64,000 nucleotides of DNA from the NCBI RefSeq assembly GCF_900129505.1, contig NZ_LT670818.1, forward strand, positions 4,683,001 to 4,747,000. The letters run 5' to 3'. Shown in pieces: positions 9,653 through 19,164 of this stretch. Within the stretch, counting starts at the first letter, position 1. Each line of letters starts with the position of its first letter. The notes under the pieces were generated by a model. The model saw nothing but the letters and a program-made list of their open reading frames with translations. It did not search any database and was not told where the DNA came from. The position numbers were made by a program, and so were the translations under genes. Source of the DNA: Bradyrhizobium erythrophlei. Its GTDB lineage: Bacteria; Pseudomonadota; Alphaproteobacteria; Rhizobiales; Xanthobacteraceae.

Positions 9653-10906
9653 ATGACGGAACTCAAGGCCGATGTTCTCGTACTGGGGGCGGGGATGGTC
9701 GGCGTCAGCGCCGCCTTGCATCTGCAGCAGCGGGGGCGGGACGTCGTCCTGGTCGACCGCCATGAACTCGCCGGTGAAGAGACCAGCTTCGGAAACGCCG
9801 GGCTGATCGAGAGCGCCTCGGTCTTTCCCTACATGTTTCCCCGGGATTTCCGGCAAATCCTCAAATATGCCATGAACAGCACACCGCAGGTGCGCTACCA
9901 CGTCGCCGATCTGCCGGGCTTTCTGCCCTGGCTGGTACGCTATTTTCTCGCATCCTCCAAGCCAAGGGCGCTGCACAGCGCGCTTGCTGAGTTGCCCCTG
10001 ATCCGGCGCAGCCTGATCGAGCATGAGGCGCTGATCGCGGAGGCCGGCGTGCCGGAGCTGTTGCGGCGGACCGGTTGGATCAAGCTGTTTCGTTCCGATG
10101 CCACGCTTGCAAGCGCGGTTGCCGAACTCGAGCGCGCCAGGCAATATGGCGTCGCGGGCGAGGTGCTCGATGCCAAAGCGATTGCCACGCGCGAACCCAA
10201 TCTGACGGGAGATTTTGCCGGCGCGGTGTATTTTCCGGCGCCCGGATTCGTTCCCGATCCCGGCGGATTGGCAAAGGCCTATGCGGCGCTTTTCAAGCGC
10301 AAGGGCGGGCGCTTTCATGTCGGCGACGCGCGATCGTTGCAACAGGAGGGCGGCGGATGGCGGATTGCCGGCCCCGACGGTGCCATCGTCGCGCGCGAGG
10401 CCGTGGTGGCGTTGGGCCCTTGGTCCGATCTGGTGTTCCGTCCGCTCGGCTATTCGATTCCGCTTTCGGTCAAGCGTGGTTACCATTTGCATCTTGCGCC
10501 GCGCGGCAATGCCGTGCTGCACCATCCCGTGCTCGACAGCGATCTCGGCTATCTGCTGGCGCCGATGAACCGCGGTATTCGTCTCACCACCGGCGTCGAG
10601 TTCGCGCGCCGCGACGCGCCGCCGAGCCCGATCCAGGTACAGCAGGCGCTGCCGCGGGCGCATCGATTGTTTTCGCTGGGCGGGGCGATCGACGCCAAGC
10701 CCTGGATCGGCGCGCGGCCGTGCCTGCCGGACATGCTGCCGGTGATCGGCAAAGCAGGCCGCCATGCCGGGCTGTGGTTCGATTTCGGACACCAGCACCA
10801 CGGCCTGACGCTGGGGCCCGCGACCGGCCGGCTGCTGGCGGAAATGATGACCGGCGAGACGCCGTTTGCCGATCCCGGCCCCTTCGGCGTCGAGCGTTTC
10901 GGTTGA
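9653..10906 (+). CDS. FAD-dependent oxidoreductase, DadA / D-amino acid dehydrogenase-like
   Basis: About 417 residues. The N-terminal dinucleotide-binding motif GAGMVGVSAALHL, followed by VVLVDR, binds FAD; the DAO-family segments TSFGNAGLIE, RGYHLHLAPRG and PWIGARPCLPDMLPVIG follow. Homologues oxidise D-amino acids or secondary amines, passing electrons to the respiratory chain. I prefer the ATG at 9653 over the GTG at 9650, since GGAG lies five bases upstream of the ATG. It diverges from the peptide-import operon, which suggests use of imported D-amino acid or N-substituted compounds, but this is only contextual. Confidence 0.85.
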   Translation: MTELKADVLVLGAGMVGVSAALHLQQRGRDVVLVDRHELAGEETSFGNAGLIESASVFPYMFPRDFRQILKYAMNSTPQVRYHVADLPGFLPWLVRYFLASSKPRALHSALAELPLIRRSLIEHEALIAEAGVPELLRRTGWIKLFRSDATLASAVAELERARQYGVAGEVLDAKAIATREPNLTGDFAGAVYFPAPGFVPDPGGLAKAYAALFKRKGGRFHVGDARSLQQEGGGWRIAGPDGAIVAREAVVALGPWSDLVFRPLGYSIPLSVKRGYHLHLAPRGNAVLHHPVLDSDLGYLLAPMNRGIRLTTGVEFARRDAPPSPIQVQQALPRAHRLFSLGGAIDAKPWIGARPCLPDMLPVIGKAGRHAGLWFDFGHQHHGLTLGPATGRLLAEMMTGETPFADPGPFGVERFG

Positions 10907-11021
10907 CCATAACAGCCGACTGGACGGCCGGGACCATCGCTTTTGGCCTTAAGGTCGCTTGCGTCGCGCGGCCGGTCGTGGCGATACTGCGGAAAAGCCG
11001 TCAAAAGCGTCAGGAGCGGAC

Positions 11022-11276
11022 ATGAAGATCAACGTTGAAATAGACTGCACGCCGCTCGAAGCCCGCCAGTTCTTCGGGTTACCGGATGTGCAGCCGATGC
11101 AGATCGCGGTCATGGACAACCTCCAGAAGCAGATGATGGCCAACATCGAAAAGGTCTCGCCGGAGGCGCTGATGCAGAGCTGGTTCACCTTCGATCCGAA
11201 GATCGCCGAGCGCTTTCAGGACATGTTCGTGACCATGGCGGGCCTCGGCGGCGTGCGCGCCACCGACAAGAAATAA
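11022..11276 (+). CDS. Small conserved protein, DUF6489-like
   Basis: 84 residues (MKINVEIDCTPLEARQFFGLPDVQPMQ...) ending ATDKK. The sequence resembles small alphaproteobacterial proteins annotated as DUF6489 (name from memory, moderately sure); the function is unknown. A good ribosome-binding site (AGGAG) precedes the ATG. Its TAA overlaps the ATG of the following alpha/beta hydrolase (TAATG), so the two are coupled. The helical segment MQIAVMDNLQKQMMANIEKVSPEALMQSW resembles phasin-like amphipathic helices and would fit a granule- or membrane-associated partner; this is speculative. Confidence 0.8.
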   Translation: MKINVEIDCTPLEARQFFGLPDVQPMQIAVMDNLQKQMMANIEKVSPEALMQSWFTFDPKIAERFQDMFVTMAGLGGVRATDKK

Positions 11277-12076
11277 TGATGCCGATCGAGGGGAGCGATC
11301 CGCCGCCTTCGGGCCGGCTGCGTCCGCCGGGTCTCGGCCTGCTGCTCGCCGAAGCGCGAGGAATTTTCGAATTCAACGCCAGCCTGCTGCTTTCGCCGCT
11401 GTTGATGCGCGCGCCGCGCGGCGACGGCCACTCCGTGCTGACGTTGCCGGGCTTTCTCGCCAGCGACCTGTCGATGGCGCCGATGCGGCGGTATCTGAAA
11501 GAGCTCGGATATGACTCTCACGCGTGGCGGATGGGCCGCAATGTCGGCGGCATTGCGCGCATGCGGGCAGCACTGCGCGACCGGCTTGCCGAGATTTACG
11601 CTTCCAGCGGCCGCAAGGTCTCGATCGTCGGCTGGAGCCTGGGCGGCGTCTATGCGCGGGATTTGGCGCTGCAGGCGCCGGAGATGGTGCGCTGTGTCGT
11701 CACGCTCGGAAGTCCGTTCGCCAACGACGTGCGCGCGACCAACGCGACGCGGCTTTACGAAGCGCTGTCGGGCGAAGCGGTCGAGGACAATTCCGAACTC
11801 CGTCAGGCTATCGCCGGAGACCTGCCGGTTCCGGCGACGTCGATCTATTCGCGCAGCGATGGCATCGTGAACTGGCGAACTTGCCTGTTGCGCCCTTCCG
11901 AGACGGCTGAGAACATCGAGGTGCATCTTGCCAGCCACGTCGGGCTCGGTGTGAATCCGGCCGCGCTATGGGCGGTGGCGGATCGCCTGGCGCAGGGCGA
12001 AGGCCAATTCAGGCAATTTGACCGTTCCGGCCCGTTTGTCATTGCGTATGCGCCCCCGGAGAATGCACAATCCTGA
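11276..12076 (+). CDS. Alpha/beta hydrolase (lipase-like)
   Basis: 266 residues with nucleophile elbow GWSLGG (Ser near residue 124), followed by VVTLGSPFAND, which is typical of lipase/acylhydrolase folds. IYSRSDGIVNW supplies a candidate catalytic Asp and ASHVGLGVNP a candidate His. It is clearly paralogous to the protein at 23779-24552: both carry a conserved GDGH.VL.LPG.(L/V)ASD segment, a WR.GRN segment and GWSLGG. Coupled to the DUF6489-like gene, and 80 bp upstream of the WS/DGAT gene, so possibly active on acyl lipids. Confidence 0.85.
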   Translation: MMPIEGSDPPPSGRLRPPGLGLLLAEARGIFEFNASLLLSPLLMRAPRGDGHSVLTLPGFLASDLSMAPMRRYLKELGYDSHAWRMGRNVGGIARMRAALRDRLAEIYASSGRKVSIVGWSLGGVYARDLALQAPEMVRCVVTLGSPFANDVRATNATRLYEALSGEAVEDNSELRQAIAGDLPVPATSIYSRSDGIVNWRTCLLRPSETAENIEVHLASHVGLGVNPAALWAVADRLAQGEGQFRQFDRSGPFVIAYAPPENAQS

Positions 12077-12156
12077 ATGGATGTCCTTAAAAGCGGGACG
12101 GTCTGAACGCCAGAAGCGCCACCAAGGCGCCGCGTGTTGCAAAGCGGGAGGGAATC

Positions 12157-13704
12157 ATGAGTGACGCCAAAAAGCTGTCCTCGATGGACGCGTCGTTTCT
12201 CTATCTGGAAACGCCGGAAATGCCGATGCATGTCGGAAGCATGGCGATCTTCCGCCTGCCTGAGGATTACAAGGGCGACTTCTTCGAGGACTTCAAGTCG
12301 ATGATCGCCTCGCGGCTGCACGTCGCGCCGATCCTCAAAGCGCGGCTGGAAAAGGCGCCGCTCGACATCGACCATCCGTCCTGGGTCGAGGACGACCAGT
12401 TCGACATCGACCGCCATATCTTCCGCGGCACCCTGCCGGCGCCGCACGACCGCGCCACGCTGGAGCGCATCGTCGGCTGGATGCACGCCAAGCTTCTCAA
12501 CCGCGCCCGGCCGCTGTGGGAGTTCTATGTCTTCGAGGGCATGAAGGACAACGAGATCGGGCTTTACTCCAAGATGCATCACGCCTGTATCGATGGCGGC
12601 GCCGGCGCGGCGCTGACCAACATGATCTATGACGTCACGCCGATCCCGAGGAAGATCGAGCCGCCGACGGCGCGCGCCAAGGTAGGTCAGGAGCCGCGCG
12701 ACATCGCCGCCAACCTGCTGGATTCCTATCAGCAGCTCTGGACCCAGCCGTTCGATGCCTCGGCCGCCGCCAAGGGCATCGAACTGCCGCGCTCGGGGAA
12801 GAGCGACCTCGGATCGATCCTGTTCGACAACGCGATGTTCCAGATCGAGAACGCGGTGAAATTCGCCGGCAGCATCCCGACCATGCTCAAGAGCGTCTCC
12901 GACGTGGTCGGAAAGATCTCCGATCCGAAATCGCGCGACAGCATCGCCAGCATGATGTCGCCGTCGACGATCCTGAACAAGTCGATCTCGTCGGAGCGCA
13001 GCTTCGCCGGCGTGTCGATCCCTCTGTCGCGGGCCAAGGCCGTGGCAAAGCAGGCCGGCGGCAAGCTGAACGACGTGGTGCTGGCGGTCTCCAGCGGCGT
13101 GGTACGGCGCTACCTTAAGGAGCGCGGCGCGCTGCCGGCAAAATCGATGACGGCCGCGGTGCCGATCTCGCTGCGCGAGGAGGGCAATACCGATTCCAAC
13201 AACCAGGTGTTCGGCATGATCTGCTCGATCGCCTCGAACGTCGAGGATCCCAAGGCGCGGCTGGAGGCGATCATCGCGCAGTCGACAAAATCCAAGGAGA
13301 TGTCTCATCCGCTGCGCGCCCTGATGCCGCAGGTGTCCAACGTCTCGCTGCTGGGCGCGCCGATCCTGGTCCAGATACTCGCGCTGTTGTACAGCCGCTC
13401 CAGCCTGTCGGACGTGCTGCCGCCGGCGGCCAATATCACGGTCTCCAACGTGCCGGGGCCACGGCAGACGCTGTATGCCGCGGGCGCGGAGCTCTTGCAT
13501 ATCTTCCCGGTGTCGATCTCGACGCATGGCCTTGCGCTCAACATCACCGTGCAGAGCTACCGGGACCAGCTGGATTTCGGCTTCATTTCCGGCGCCAACA
13601 TCATCCCCCATGTCCAGGTGCTCTGCGACATGCTGCCGGCGGAATTCGAGGCACTTGAAGCCGCGTTCGCGCCGCCGGCCGATCTGAAAAGCGCGGCAAG
13701 TTGA
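12157..13704 (+). CDS. Wax ester synthase / diacylglycerol acyltransferase (WS/DGAT family)
   Basis: 515 residues starting MSDAKKLSSMDASFLYLETPEMPMHVG, the standard WES_acyltransf opening. The catalytic HHxxxDG motif is present as HHACIDG at about residues 141-147. The C-terminal DUF1298 part includes NVTVSNVPGP-like sequence (ANITVSNVPGPRQTLY). Members esterify acyl-CoA with fatty alcohols or diacylglycerol to give wax esters or triacylglycerol at the inner membrane. The family is best known from actinobacteria, Acinetobacter and Marinobacter. Here it stands in a region of lipid- and PHA-related genes, pointing to neutral-lipid storage or membrane-lipid turnover. Confidence 0.93.
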   Translation: MSDAKKLSSMDASFLYLETPEMPMHVGSMAIFRLPEDYKGDFFEDFKSMIASRLHVAPILKARLEKAPLDIDHPSWVEDDQFDIDRHIFRGTLPAPHDRATLERIVGWMHAKLLNRARPLWEFYVFEGMKDNEIGLYSKMHHACIDGGAGAALTNMIYDVTPIPRKIEPPTARAKVGQEPRDIAANLLDSYQQLWTQPFDASAAAKGIELPRSGKSDLGSILFDNAMFQIENAVKFAGSIPTMLKSVSDVVGKISDPKSRDSIASMMSPSTILNKSISSERSFAGVSIPLSRAKAVAKQAGGKLNDVVLAVSSGVVRRYLKERGALPAKSMTAAVPISLREEGNTDSNNQVFGMICSIASNVEDPKARLEAIIAQSTKSKEMSHPLRALMPQVSNVSLLGAPILVQILALLYSRSSLSDVLPPAANITVSNVPGPRQTLYAAGAELLHIFPVSISTHGLALNITVQSYRDQLDFGFISGANIIPHVQVLCDMLPAEFEALEAAFAPPADLKSAAS

Positions 13705-13726
13705 TCCACAGCAGGAGTGCTCGATC

Positions 13727-14722
13727 ATGATTGAAATGCCGCCGCTGCAGTTTGCCCAGACCAACGGGATCCGGATGGGCTATTACGAAGCCGGCCCGAA
13801 AACCGACAAGCCGCCGGTCATTCTCTGCCACGGCTGGCCGGAGATCGCGTTTTCCTGGCGCCACCAGATCAAGGCGCTGGGCGAGGCCGGGATTCGCGTG
13901 ATCGCGCCGGACCAGCGCGGCTACGGCTCAACCGACCGGCCCGAACCGGTCGAGGCTTACGACATCGAGCATTTGACCGGCGATCTCACAGGCCTGCTCG
14001 ACACTCTCGGAATCGACAAGGCGATCTTTGTCGGCCACGACTGGGGCGGTTTCGTCATCTGGCAGATGCCGCTGCGGCATATCGATCGCGTCGCCGGCGT
14101 GGTCGGGATCAACACTCCGCACATGGACCGCGCACCGGCCGATCCGATCGAACTGTTCCGCCAGCGGTTCGGCGAGCACATGTACATCGTGCAATTCCAA
14201 AATCCCGCACGCGAGGCGGACAAGATCTTCAACGGCCGGGTGGAACAGACGTTTGACGCCTTCATGCGCAAGCCGGTGCCGCGCGCCGCCGACGCTCCGG
14301 CCGAACAGCCGGTCGCGGGCGTCGGCGCCTCGCCCCGGCTCAACCTGGCGTTTCTGCAGATGATCGCCGGTTACGATGCCAAGCACGATCCGCGGACGCC
14401 GATCCTGTCGCCAGAGGAAAAGCAGGTGTTCGTCGACACCTTCACAAAATCCGGCTTCACCGGCGGCATCAACTGGTACCGCAACATGTCGCGCAACTGG
14501 CAGCGTTCGGCGGGGCTCGACCACACAATTCGGGTGCCCTCGCTGATGATCATGGCCGAAAACGACCAGGTGCTGCCGCCGTCGGCGGCCGACGGCATGG
14601 AGAAGATCGTGCCTGACCTGGAAAAATATCTGGTCCGCGGCAGCGGCCATTGGACGCAGCAGGAAAAGCCGGACGAGGTCAGCGCCAAGCTGATCGAATG
14701 GCGTAAAAAACGGTTCGGTTGA
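13727..14722 (+). CDS. Epoxide hydrolase-type alpha/beta hydrolase
   Basis: 331 residues. Oxyanion motif HGWP at about 35-38 and nucleophile GHDWGG with Asp at about residue 105 instead of Ser, the signature of epoxide hydrolases and haloalkane dehalogenases. A lid Tyr occurs in NWYRN, the acid residue probably in AENDQVLP, and the catalytic His in GSGHWTQQE. It starts 22 bp after the WS/DGAT gene and precedes the CYP102-type gene. A P450 that epoxidises unsaturated acyl chains followed by a hydrolase giving diols is a plausible pairing, not shown by the sequence. Confidence 0.88.
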   Translation: MIEMPPLQFAQTNGIRMGYYEAGPKTDKPPVILCHGWPEIAFSWRHQIKALGEAGIRVIAPDQRGYGSTDRPEPVEAYDIEHLTGDLTGLLDTLGIDKAIFVGHDWGGFVIWQMPLRHIDRVAGVVGINTPHMDRAPADPIELFRQRFGEHMYIVQFQNPAREADKIFNGRVEQTFDAFMRKPVPRAADAPAEQPVAGVGASPRLNLAFLQMIAGYDAKHDPRTPILSPEEKQVFVDTFTKSGFTGGINWYRNMSRNWQRSAGLDHTIRVPSLMIMAENDQVLPPSAADGMEKIVPDLEKYLVRGSGHWTQQEKPDEVSAKLIEWRKKRFG

Positions 14723-14739
14723 GGCTGGCTCTCGCGGGT

Positions 14740-14825
14740 CGTCATTGCGAGGAGCGAAGCGACGAAGCAATCCACTCTTTCTTTTTGTGGCACGATGGAT
14801 TGCTTCGCTTGCGCTCGCAATGACG
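14740..14825 (+). repeat. Palindromic intergenic repeat, family A, copy 1
   Basis: Long inverted repeat: left arm begins CGTCATTGCGAGGAGCGAAG and ends in GCAATCCA; right arm is the complement (TGGATTGCTTCGC...CGCAATGACG), with a loop of about 20 variable bases. It lies between the epoxide hydrolase gene and the CYP102-type gene on the transcribed path. Five more copies occur in the window. Confidence 0.93.
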
Positions 14826-14856
14826 GATAGAGATCGAAATTGGGGAAAACTACGCA

Positions 14857-17800
14857 ATGGCGTCGACCAACCGACTGAGTCCGATTCCGCAGCCGCCGGG
14901 CAAACCGGTGGTCGGCAACATGCTGTCGCTGGACTCGACCGCGCCGGTGCAGAATCTGGCCCGGCTGGCCAGGGAACTGGGGCCGATCTTCTGGCTGGAC
15001 ATGATGGGCGCACCGCTGGTCATCGTTTCCGGCCACGATCTCGTCAACGAGCTCTCTGACGAGAAGCGCTTCGACAAGGTGGTGCGGGGGCCCTTGCGAA
15101 GGGTGCGCGCGATCGGCGGCGACGGCCTGTTCACCGCCGACACCTCGGAGCCGAACTGGAGCAAGGCGCACAACATCCTGCTGCAGCCGTTCGGCAACCG
15201 CGCCATGCAGTCCTATCATCCGAGCATGGTGGATATCGCCGAGCAGCTGGTGAAGAAATGGGAGCGGCTCAACGCCGACGAGGAGATCGACGTCGTTCAC
15301 GACATGACCGCGCTGACGCTCGACACTATCGGGCTGTGCGGCTTCGATTACCGGTTCAATTCGTTCTACCGGCGCGACTACCATCCCTTCGTCGAGTCGC
15401 TGGTGCGTTCGCTCGAGACCATCATGATGATCCGCGGCCTGCCGCTGGAAAATTTGTGGATGCAGAAGCGGCGGCGCGATCTTGCCGCCGACGTCGCCTT
15501 CATGAACAAGATGGTCGACGAGATCGTCGCCGAGCGCCGCATCAACACCGAGGTGGCCTCCGACAAGAAGGATATGCTCGCCGCCATGATGACCGGCGTC
15601 GACCGCTCGACCGGCGAGCAGCTCGACGACGTCAACATCCGCTACCAGATCAACACCTTCCTGATCGCGGGACACGAAACCACCAGCGGGCTGTTGTCGT
15701 GCGCGCTCTATGCGCTGCTCAAGCATCCCGACGTGCTGAAGAAGGCCTATGAAGAGGTCGACCGCGTGCTTGGGCCCGACATCAATGTCAGGCCGACCTA
15801 TCAGCAGGTGACGCAACTCACCTACATCACGCAGGTCCTGAAAGAGGCCTTGCGGCTGTGGCCGCCGGCGCCGGCCTACGGCATCGCGCCGCTGCAGGAC
15901 GAGACCATCGGCGGCAAGTACAAGCTGAAGAAGAACACCTTCATCACCGTGCTGGTGCTGGCGCTGCATCGGGACGCAAGCGTGTGGGGGCCTAATCCCG
16001 ATGCGTTCGACCCGGAAAATTTCAGCCGGGAGGCGGAGGCCGCGCGCCCCGTTAACGCCTGGAAGCCGTTCGGCAACGGCCAGCGCGCCTGCATCGGCCG
16101 CGGCTTTGCCATGCATGAGGCCGCACTGGCAATCGGCATGATCCTGCAGCGCTTCAAGCTGATCGACGTCAACCGCTACCAGATGCAGCTGAAGGAAACG
16201 CTGACCATCAAGCCGGACGGTTTCAAGATCAAGGTGCGGCCGCGCAGCGAAAAGGAGCGTGGCGCCTATATCGGCTCGGCGACGGTGACCGCGGGGGCGC
16301 CGGGTGTCGCTGCAGCGCCGCGCGCGCGAACCCGGCCGGCGCACAACACACCGCTGCTGGTGCTCTATGGATCGAACCTCGGCACGGCGGAAGAACTCGC
16401 GACCCGCGTTGCCGATCTCGCCGAGGTCAACGGGTTTGCGACCAAGCTGGCGCCGCTCGACGATTTCGTCGGCAAATTGCCGGAGCAGGGCGGCGTCCTG
16501 ATCTTCTGCGCCTCCTACAACGGTGCGCCGCCCGACAACGCCACCCAATTCGTCAAATGGCTCCGCGGCGACCTGGCCAAGGATGCCTTTGCAAAGCTGC
16601 GCTACGCGGTGTTCGGCTGCGGCAACAGCGACTGGGCTGCGACCTATCAGTCGATCCCGCGGCTGATCGACGGGCAGCTGGCGGCGCACGGGGCGCGCGC
16701 CGTGTATGCGCGCGGCGAGGGCGACGCCCGCAGCGATCTCGACGGCGAGTTCGAGAGCTGGTTTGCCAGGCTGGCGCCGCTCGCGACGAAAGAATTCGGC
16801 GTCGAGCAGGCTTTCGGCCGCAGCGCCGAGGACGAGCCGCTCTACCGGATCGAGCCGGTGGCGCCGTCGGCGGTCAACGCCGTTATCGCGCTCGGCGGCG
16901 TTTCGCCGATGAAGCTGCTCGCCAACGGCGAATTGCAGAACAGGGAAGGTGTCAATGCTTCGCAGCGTTCGACCCGGCATATCGAGGTGCAACTGCCGCC
17001 CGATGTCAGCTACCGGGTCGGCGATCACCTCAGCGTGGTGCCGCGAAACGATCCGACGCTGGTGGATTCGGTGGCGCGCCGCTTCGGGTTTTTGCCCGCC
17101 GACCAGATCCGGCTGCAGGTCGCCGAAGGCCGCCGCGCCCAATTGCCGGCTGGCGAGCCGGTATCGGTCGGGCGGCTACTCACCGATTTCGTCGAGCTGC
17201 AGCAGGTCGCGACCCGCAAGCAGATCCAGATCATGTCCGAACACACGCGCTGTCCGGTGACAAAACCGAAACTCGTGGCCTATCTCGGCGACGATGCCGC
17301 CTCGGGCGAGCGCTATCGCGCTGACATTCTGGGGGAGCGCAAATCGGTGTTCGATCTCTTGGAGGAATATCCGGCCTGCGAGCTGCCGTTCCATGCCTAT
17401 CTCGAAATGCTGTCTCTGCTGGCGCCGCGCTATTATTCGATCTCGTCGTCGCCGTCGGTCGACCCGTCGCGTTGCAGCGTCACGGTCGCCGTGGTCGAGG
17501 GCCCCGCGAGTTCGGGGCGCGGCGTCTACAAGGGCGTCTGCTCGAACTATCTCGCCGGCCGCCGCGCCAATGAGACGATCCACGCCACGGTGCGCGAGAC
17601 CAAGGCCGGCTTCCGCTTGCCCGATGATGCGTCGGTGCCGATCATCATGATCGGCCCCGGCACGGGGCTGGCGCCGTTCCGCGGCTTCCTGCAGGAGCGC
17701 GCCGCGCTCAAGGCGAAGGGCGTGAGCCTCGGCCCGGCGATGCTGTTCTTCGGCTGCCGGCATCCCGATCAGGATTTTATCTATGCCGACGAGTTGAAGG

Positions 17801-18096
17801 CGTTCGCCGCCTCCGGCATCACCGAACTCTTCACTGCGTTTTCGCGCGGCGAGGGTCCGAAGACGTATGTTCAACACCTGGTCGCGTCGCAGAAGGACCG
17901 CGTCTGGAGCCTGATCGAGCAAGGCGCCATCATCTACGTCTGCGGCGACGGCGGCAGGATGGAGCCGGACGTCAAGGCCGCACTGGTCGCGATCTATCGC
18001 GAGCGCACCGGCAGCGATGCTGCTGTCGGCCAGCGCTGGATCGACGATCTCGGCGCGAACAACCGCTACGTGCTGGATGTTTGGGCAGGCGGCTAA
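14857..18096 (+). CDS. CYP102-type self-sufficient cytochrome P450 / NADPH-P450 reductase fusion
   Basis: 1079 residues, close to P450 BM3 (1049). The P450 domain covers about 1-470: AGHETTSG on the I helix (271-278), KEALR (ExxR) at 329-333, and heme-binding FGNGQRACIG with ligand Cys at about 412. GDGLFTA places a Phe at about residue 92, equivalent to BM3 F87. An FMN/flavodoxin domain begins near 505 (VLYGSNLGTAEELA), then the FAD/NADPH reductase domain (RYYSISSSPS, GPGTGLAPFRGFLQER) ending DVWAGG. Family enzymes hydroxylate medium/long-chain fatty acids at subterminal positions in the cytoplasm using NADPH. No adjacent repressor gene is visible. The ATG follows a family A repeat; upstream context gives GGGGAAAACTACGCA before it. 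Confidence 0.96.
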   Translation: MASTNRLSPIPQPPGKPVVGNMLSLDSTAPVQNLARLARELGPIFWLDMMGAPLVIVSGHDLVNELSDEKRFDKVVRGPLRRVRAIGGDGLFTADTSEPNWSKAHNILLQPFGNRAMQSYHPSMVDIAEQLVKKWERLNADEEIDVVHDMTALTLDTIGLCGFDYRFNSFYRRDYHPFVESLVRSLETIMMIRGLPLENLWMQKRRRDLAADVAFMNKMVDEIVAERRINTEVASDKKDMLAAMMTGVDRSTGEQLDDVNIRYQINTFLIAGHETTSGLLSCALYALLKHPDVLKKAYEEVDRVLGPDINVRPTYQQVTQLTYITQVLKEALRLWPPAPAYGIAPLQDETIGGKYKLKKNTFITVLVLALHRDASVWGPNPDAFDPENFSREAEAARPVNAWKPFGNGQRACIGRGFAMHEAALAIGMILQRFKLIDVNRYQMQLKETLTIKPDGFKIKVRPRSEKERGAYIGSATVTAGAPGVAAAPRARTRPAHNTPLLVLYGSNLGTAEELATRVADLAEVNGFATKLAPLDDFVGKLPEQGGVLIFCASYNGAPPDNATQFVKWLRGDLAKDAFAKLRYAVFGCGNSDWAATYQSIPRLIDGQLAAHGARAVYARGEGDARSDLDGEFESWFARLAPLATKEFGVEQAFGRSAEDEPLYRIEPVAPSAVNAVIALGGVSPMKLLANGELQNREGVNASQRSTRHIEVQLPPDVSYRVGDHLSVVPRNDPTLVDSVARRFGFLPADQIRLQVAEGRRAQLPAGEPVSVGRLLTDFVELQQVATRKQIQIMSEHTRCPVTKPKLVAYLGDDAASGERYRADILGERKSVFDLLEEYPACELPFHAYLEMLSLLAPRYYSISSSPSVDPSRCSVTVAVVEGPASSGRGVYKGVCSNYLAGRRANETIHATVRETKAGFRLPDDASVPIIMIGPGTGLAPFRGFLQERAALKAKGVSLGPAMLFFGCRHPDQDFIYADELKAFAASGITELFTAFSRGEGPKTYVQHLVASQKDRVWSLIEQGAIIYVCGDGGRMEPDVKAALVAIYRERTGSDAAVGQRWIDDLGANNRYVLDVWAGG

Positions 18097-18116
18097 GGCA
18101 CGAATCTAACCACGGG

Positions 18117-18230
18117 TCGTCCCCGCGAAAGCGGGGACCCATCCTCCGTGTCGTCTCGATTTGGTTCCGCCGCGCGTTGCCTTCGTAGCCATACCGGCCG
18201 GTGATGGGTCCCTGCTTTCGCAGGGACGAC
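18117..18230. repeat. Palindromic intergenic repeat, family C
   Basis: Inverted arms CGTCCCCGCGAAAGCGGGGA and the complement-like TCCCTGCTTTCGCAGGGACG enclose about 65 bases. The left arm also folds on itself (CCCCGC-GAAA-GCGGGG). It separates the convergent CYP102-type and alpha/beta hydrolase genes and could terminate both transcripts. The element type is common in alphaproteobacterial intergenic DNA. Confidence 0.85.
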
Positions 18231-18240
18231 GAGAGAGTTT

Positions 18241-19164
18241 TTACGATTTCGCCTTCGCCGACGCCGCATGGGCGTGCTTGGCGATGGCGTCGATCACCTG
18301 CGGCCACATCGGGATAGGCAGCGCGTGTCCCATGCCTTCGATCATCAAGAGCTTCGCGCCGGGGATCGAGGCCGCGGTGTCCTTGCCGCCCATGGGATGC
18401 ACCAGCGGATCGACGGTGCCGTGAATCACGAGCGTGGGCGCCGTGACCGTGTGCAGCCGTTCCTTGCGGCTGCCGGAGGCGAGGATGGCGCGGAACTGCC
18501 GGCCGACGCCGGCCGGGTTGAGGCCGCGCTCAAAAATGCGTTCGGCGCGCGAACGGTCGAGCGCTTCATCCTCCGGAAAATGGCCGACGCGCAGCACCTT
18601 CCAGGTCTGTGCGAAGCGCGCAAAATATTCCTCCCGCGTGGCCGGTGGCGGCGCCATCAGCACCGCGGTGGCCTCGCGGGTCGGCGGCGGTATTCTCGGA
18701 TTGCCTGTGGTCGACATGATCGAGGTGAGCGAGCGCAGCCTCGCTGGAAACGAGATCGCGATTTCCTGGGCGATCATGCCGCCCATCGACATGCCCACGA
18801 CATGCGCGGACTTGATGCCGAGCGCGTCCATCAGGCCGATCGTATCCTCGGCCATGTCGCGCAGCCGGTAGGGCGCCTGGACCGGAATCTTGAGGAAGCG
18901 GAGTTTTAAGAGTTCGAGCGGCGTCAGGCGCTTGCCGCCGGAGAGATGGCTCGACTTGCCGATGTCGCGATTGTCGAAGCGGATGACGCGAAAGCCGCGC
19001 GCCGCAAGCTGCCGGCAGAAATCGTCGTCCCAGAGCACCATCTGGCCGCCGAGCCCCATGATCAGCAGCACCGGCTCCGCATCGGCCTCGCCGAAGATAT
19101 CGTAACAGAGGTCGATCCCGTTGGCGCGGGCGATCTGCGGCGGCTGATGGGCGATGGCGTTCAC
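18241..19164 (-). CDS. Alpha/beta hydrolase
   Basis: 307 residues. Nucleophile elbow GMSMGG (Ser near residue 125), oxyanion region IMGLGGQM, acid in HGTVDPLVHP and catalytic His in GMGHALP. FDNRDIGKS is typical of the esterase / aclacinomycin-methylesterase-like branch. Convergent with the CYP102-type gene, and divergent from the PHA genes across 173 bp that should hold promoters for both. Substrate cannot be told from the sequence. Confidence 0.88.
   Translation of the reverse strand: MNAIAHQPPQIARANGIDLCYDIFGEADAEPVLLIMGLGGQMVLWDDDFCRQLAARGFRVIRFDNRDIGKSSHLSGGKRLTPLELLKLRFLKIPVQAPYRLRDMAEDTIGLMDALGIKSAHVVGMSMGGMIAQEIAISFPARLRSLTSIMSTTGNPRIPPPTREATAVLMAPPPATREEYFARFAQTWKVLRVGHFPEDEALDRSRAERIFERGLNPAGVGRQFRAILASGSRKERLHTVTAPTLVIHGTVDPLVHPMGGKDTAASIPGAKLLMIEGMGHALPIPMWPQVIDAIAKHAHAASAKAKS

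Noticed and set aside
11845..13764. A 639-codon open frame antisense to the WS/DGAT gene
   Set aside because: No recognisable domain; the sense strand has the HHACIDG motif and full family length.
14371..17142. A 923-codon open frame antisense to the epoxide hydrolase and CYP102-type genes
   Set aside because: Long antisense frames are common in high-GC DNA. The translation is Arg/Ala/Gly/His-rich without domains, while the plus strand encodes two clear enzymes.
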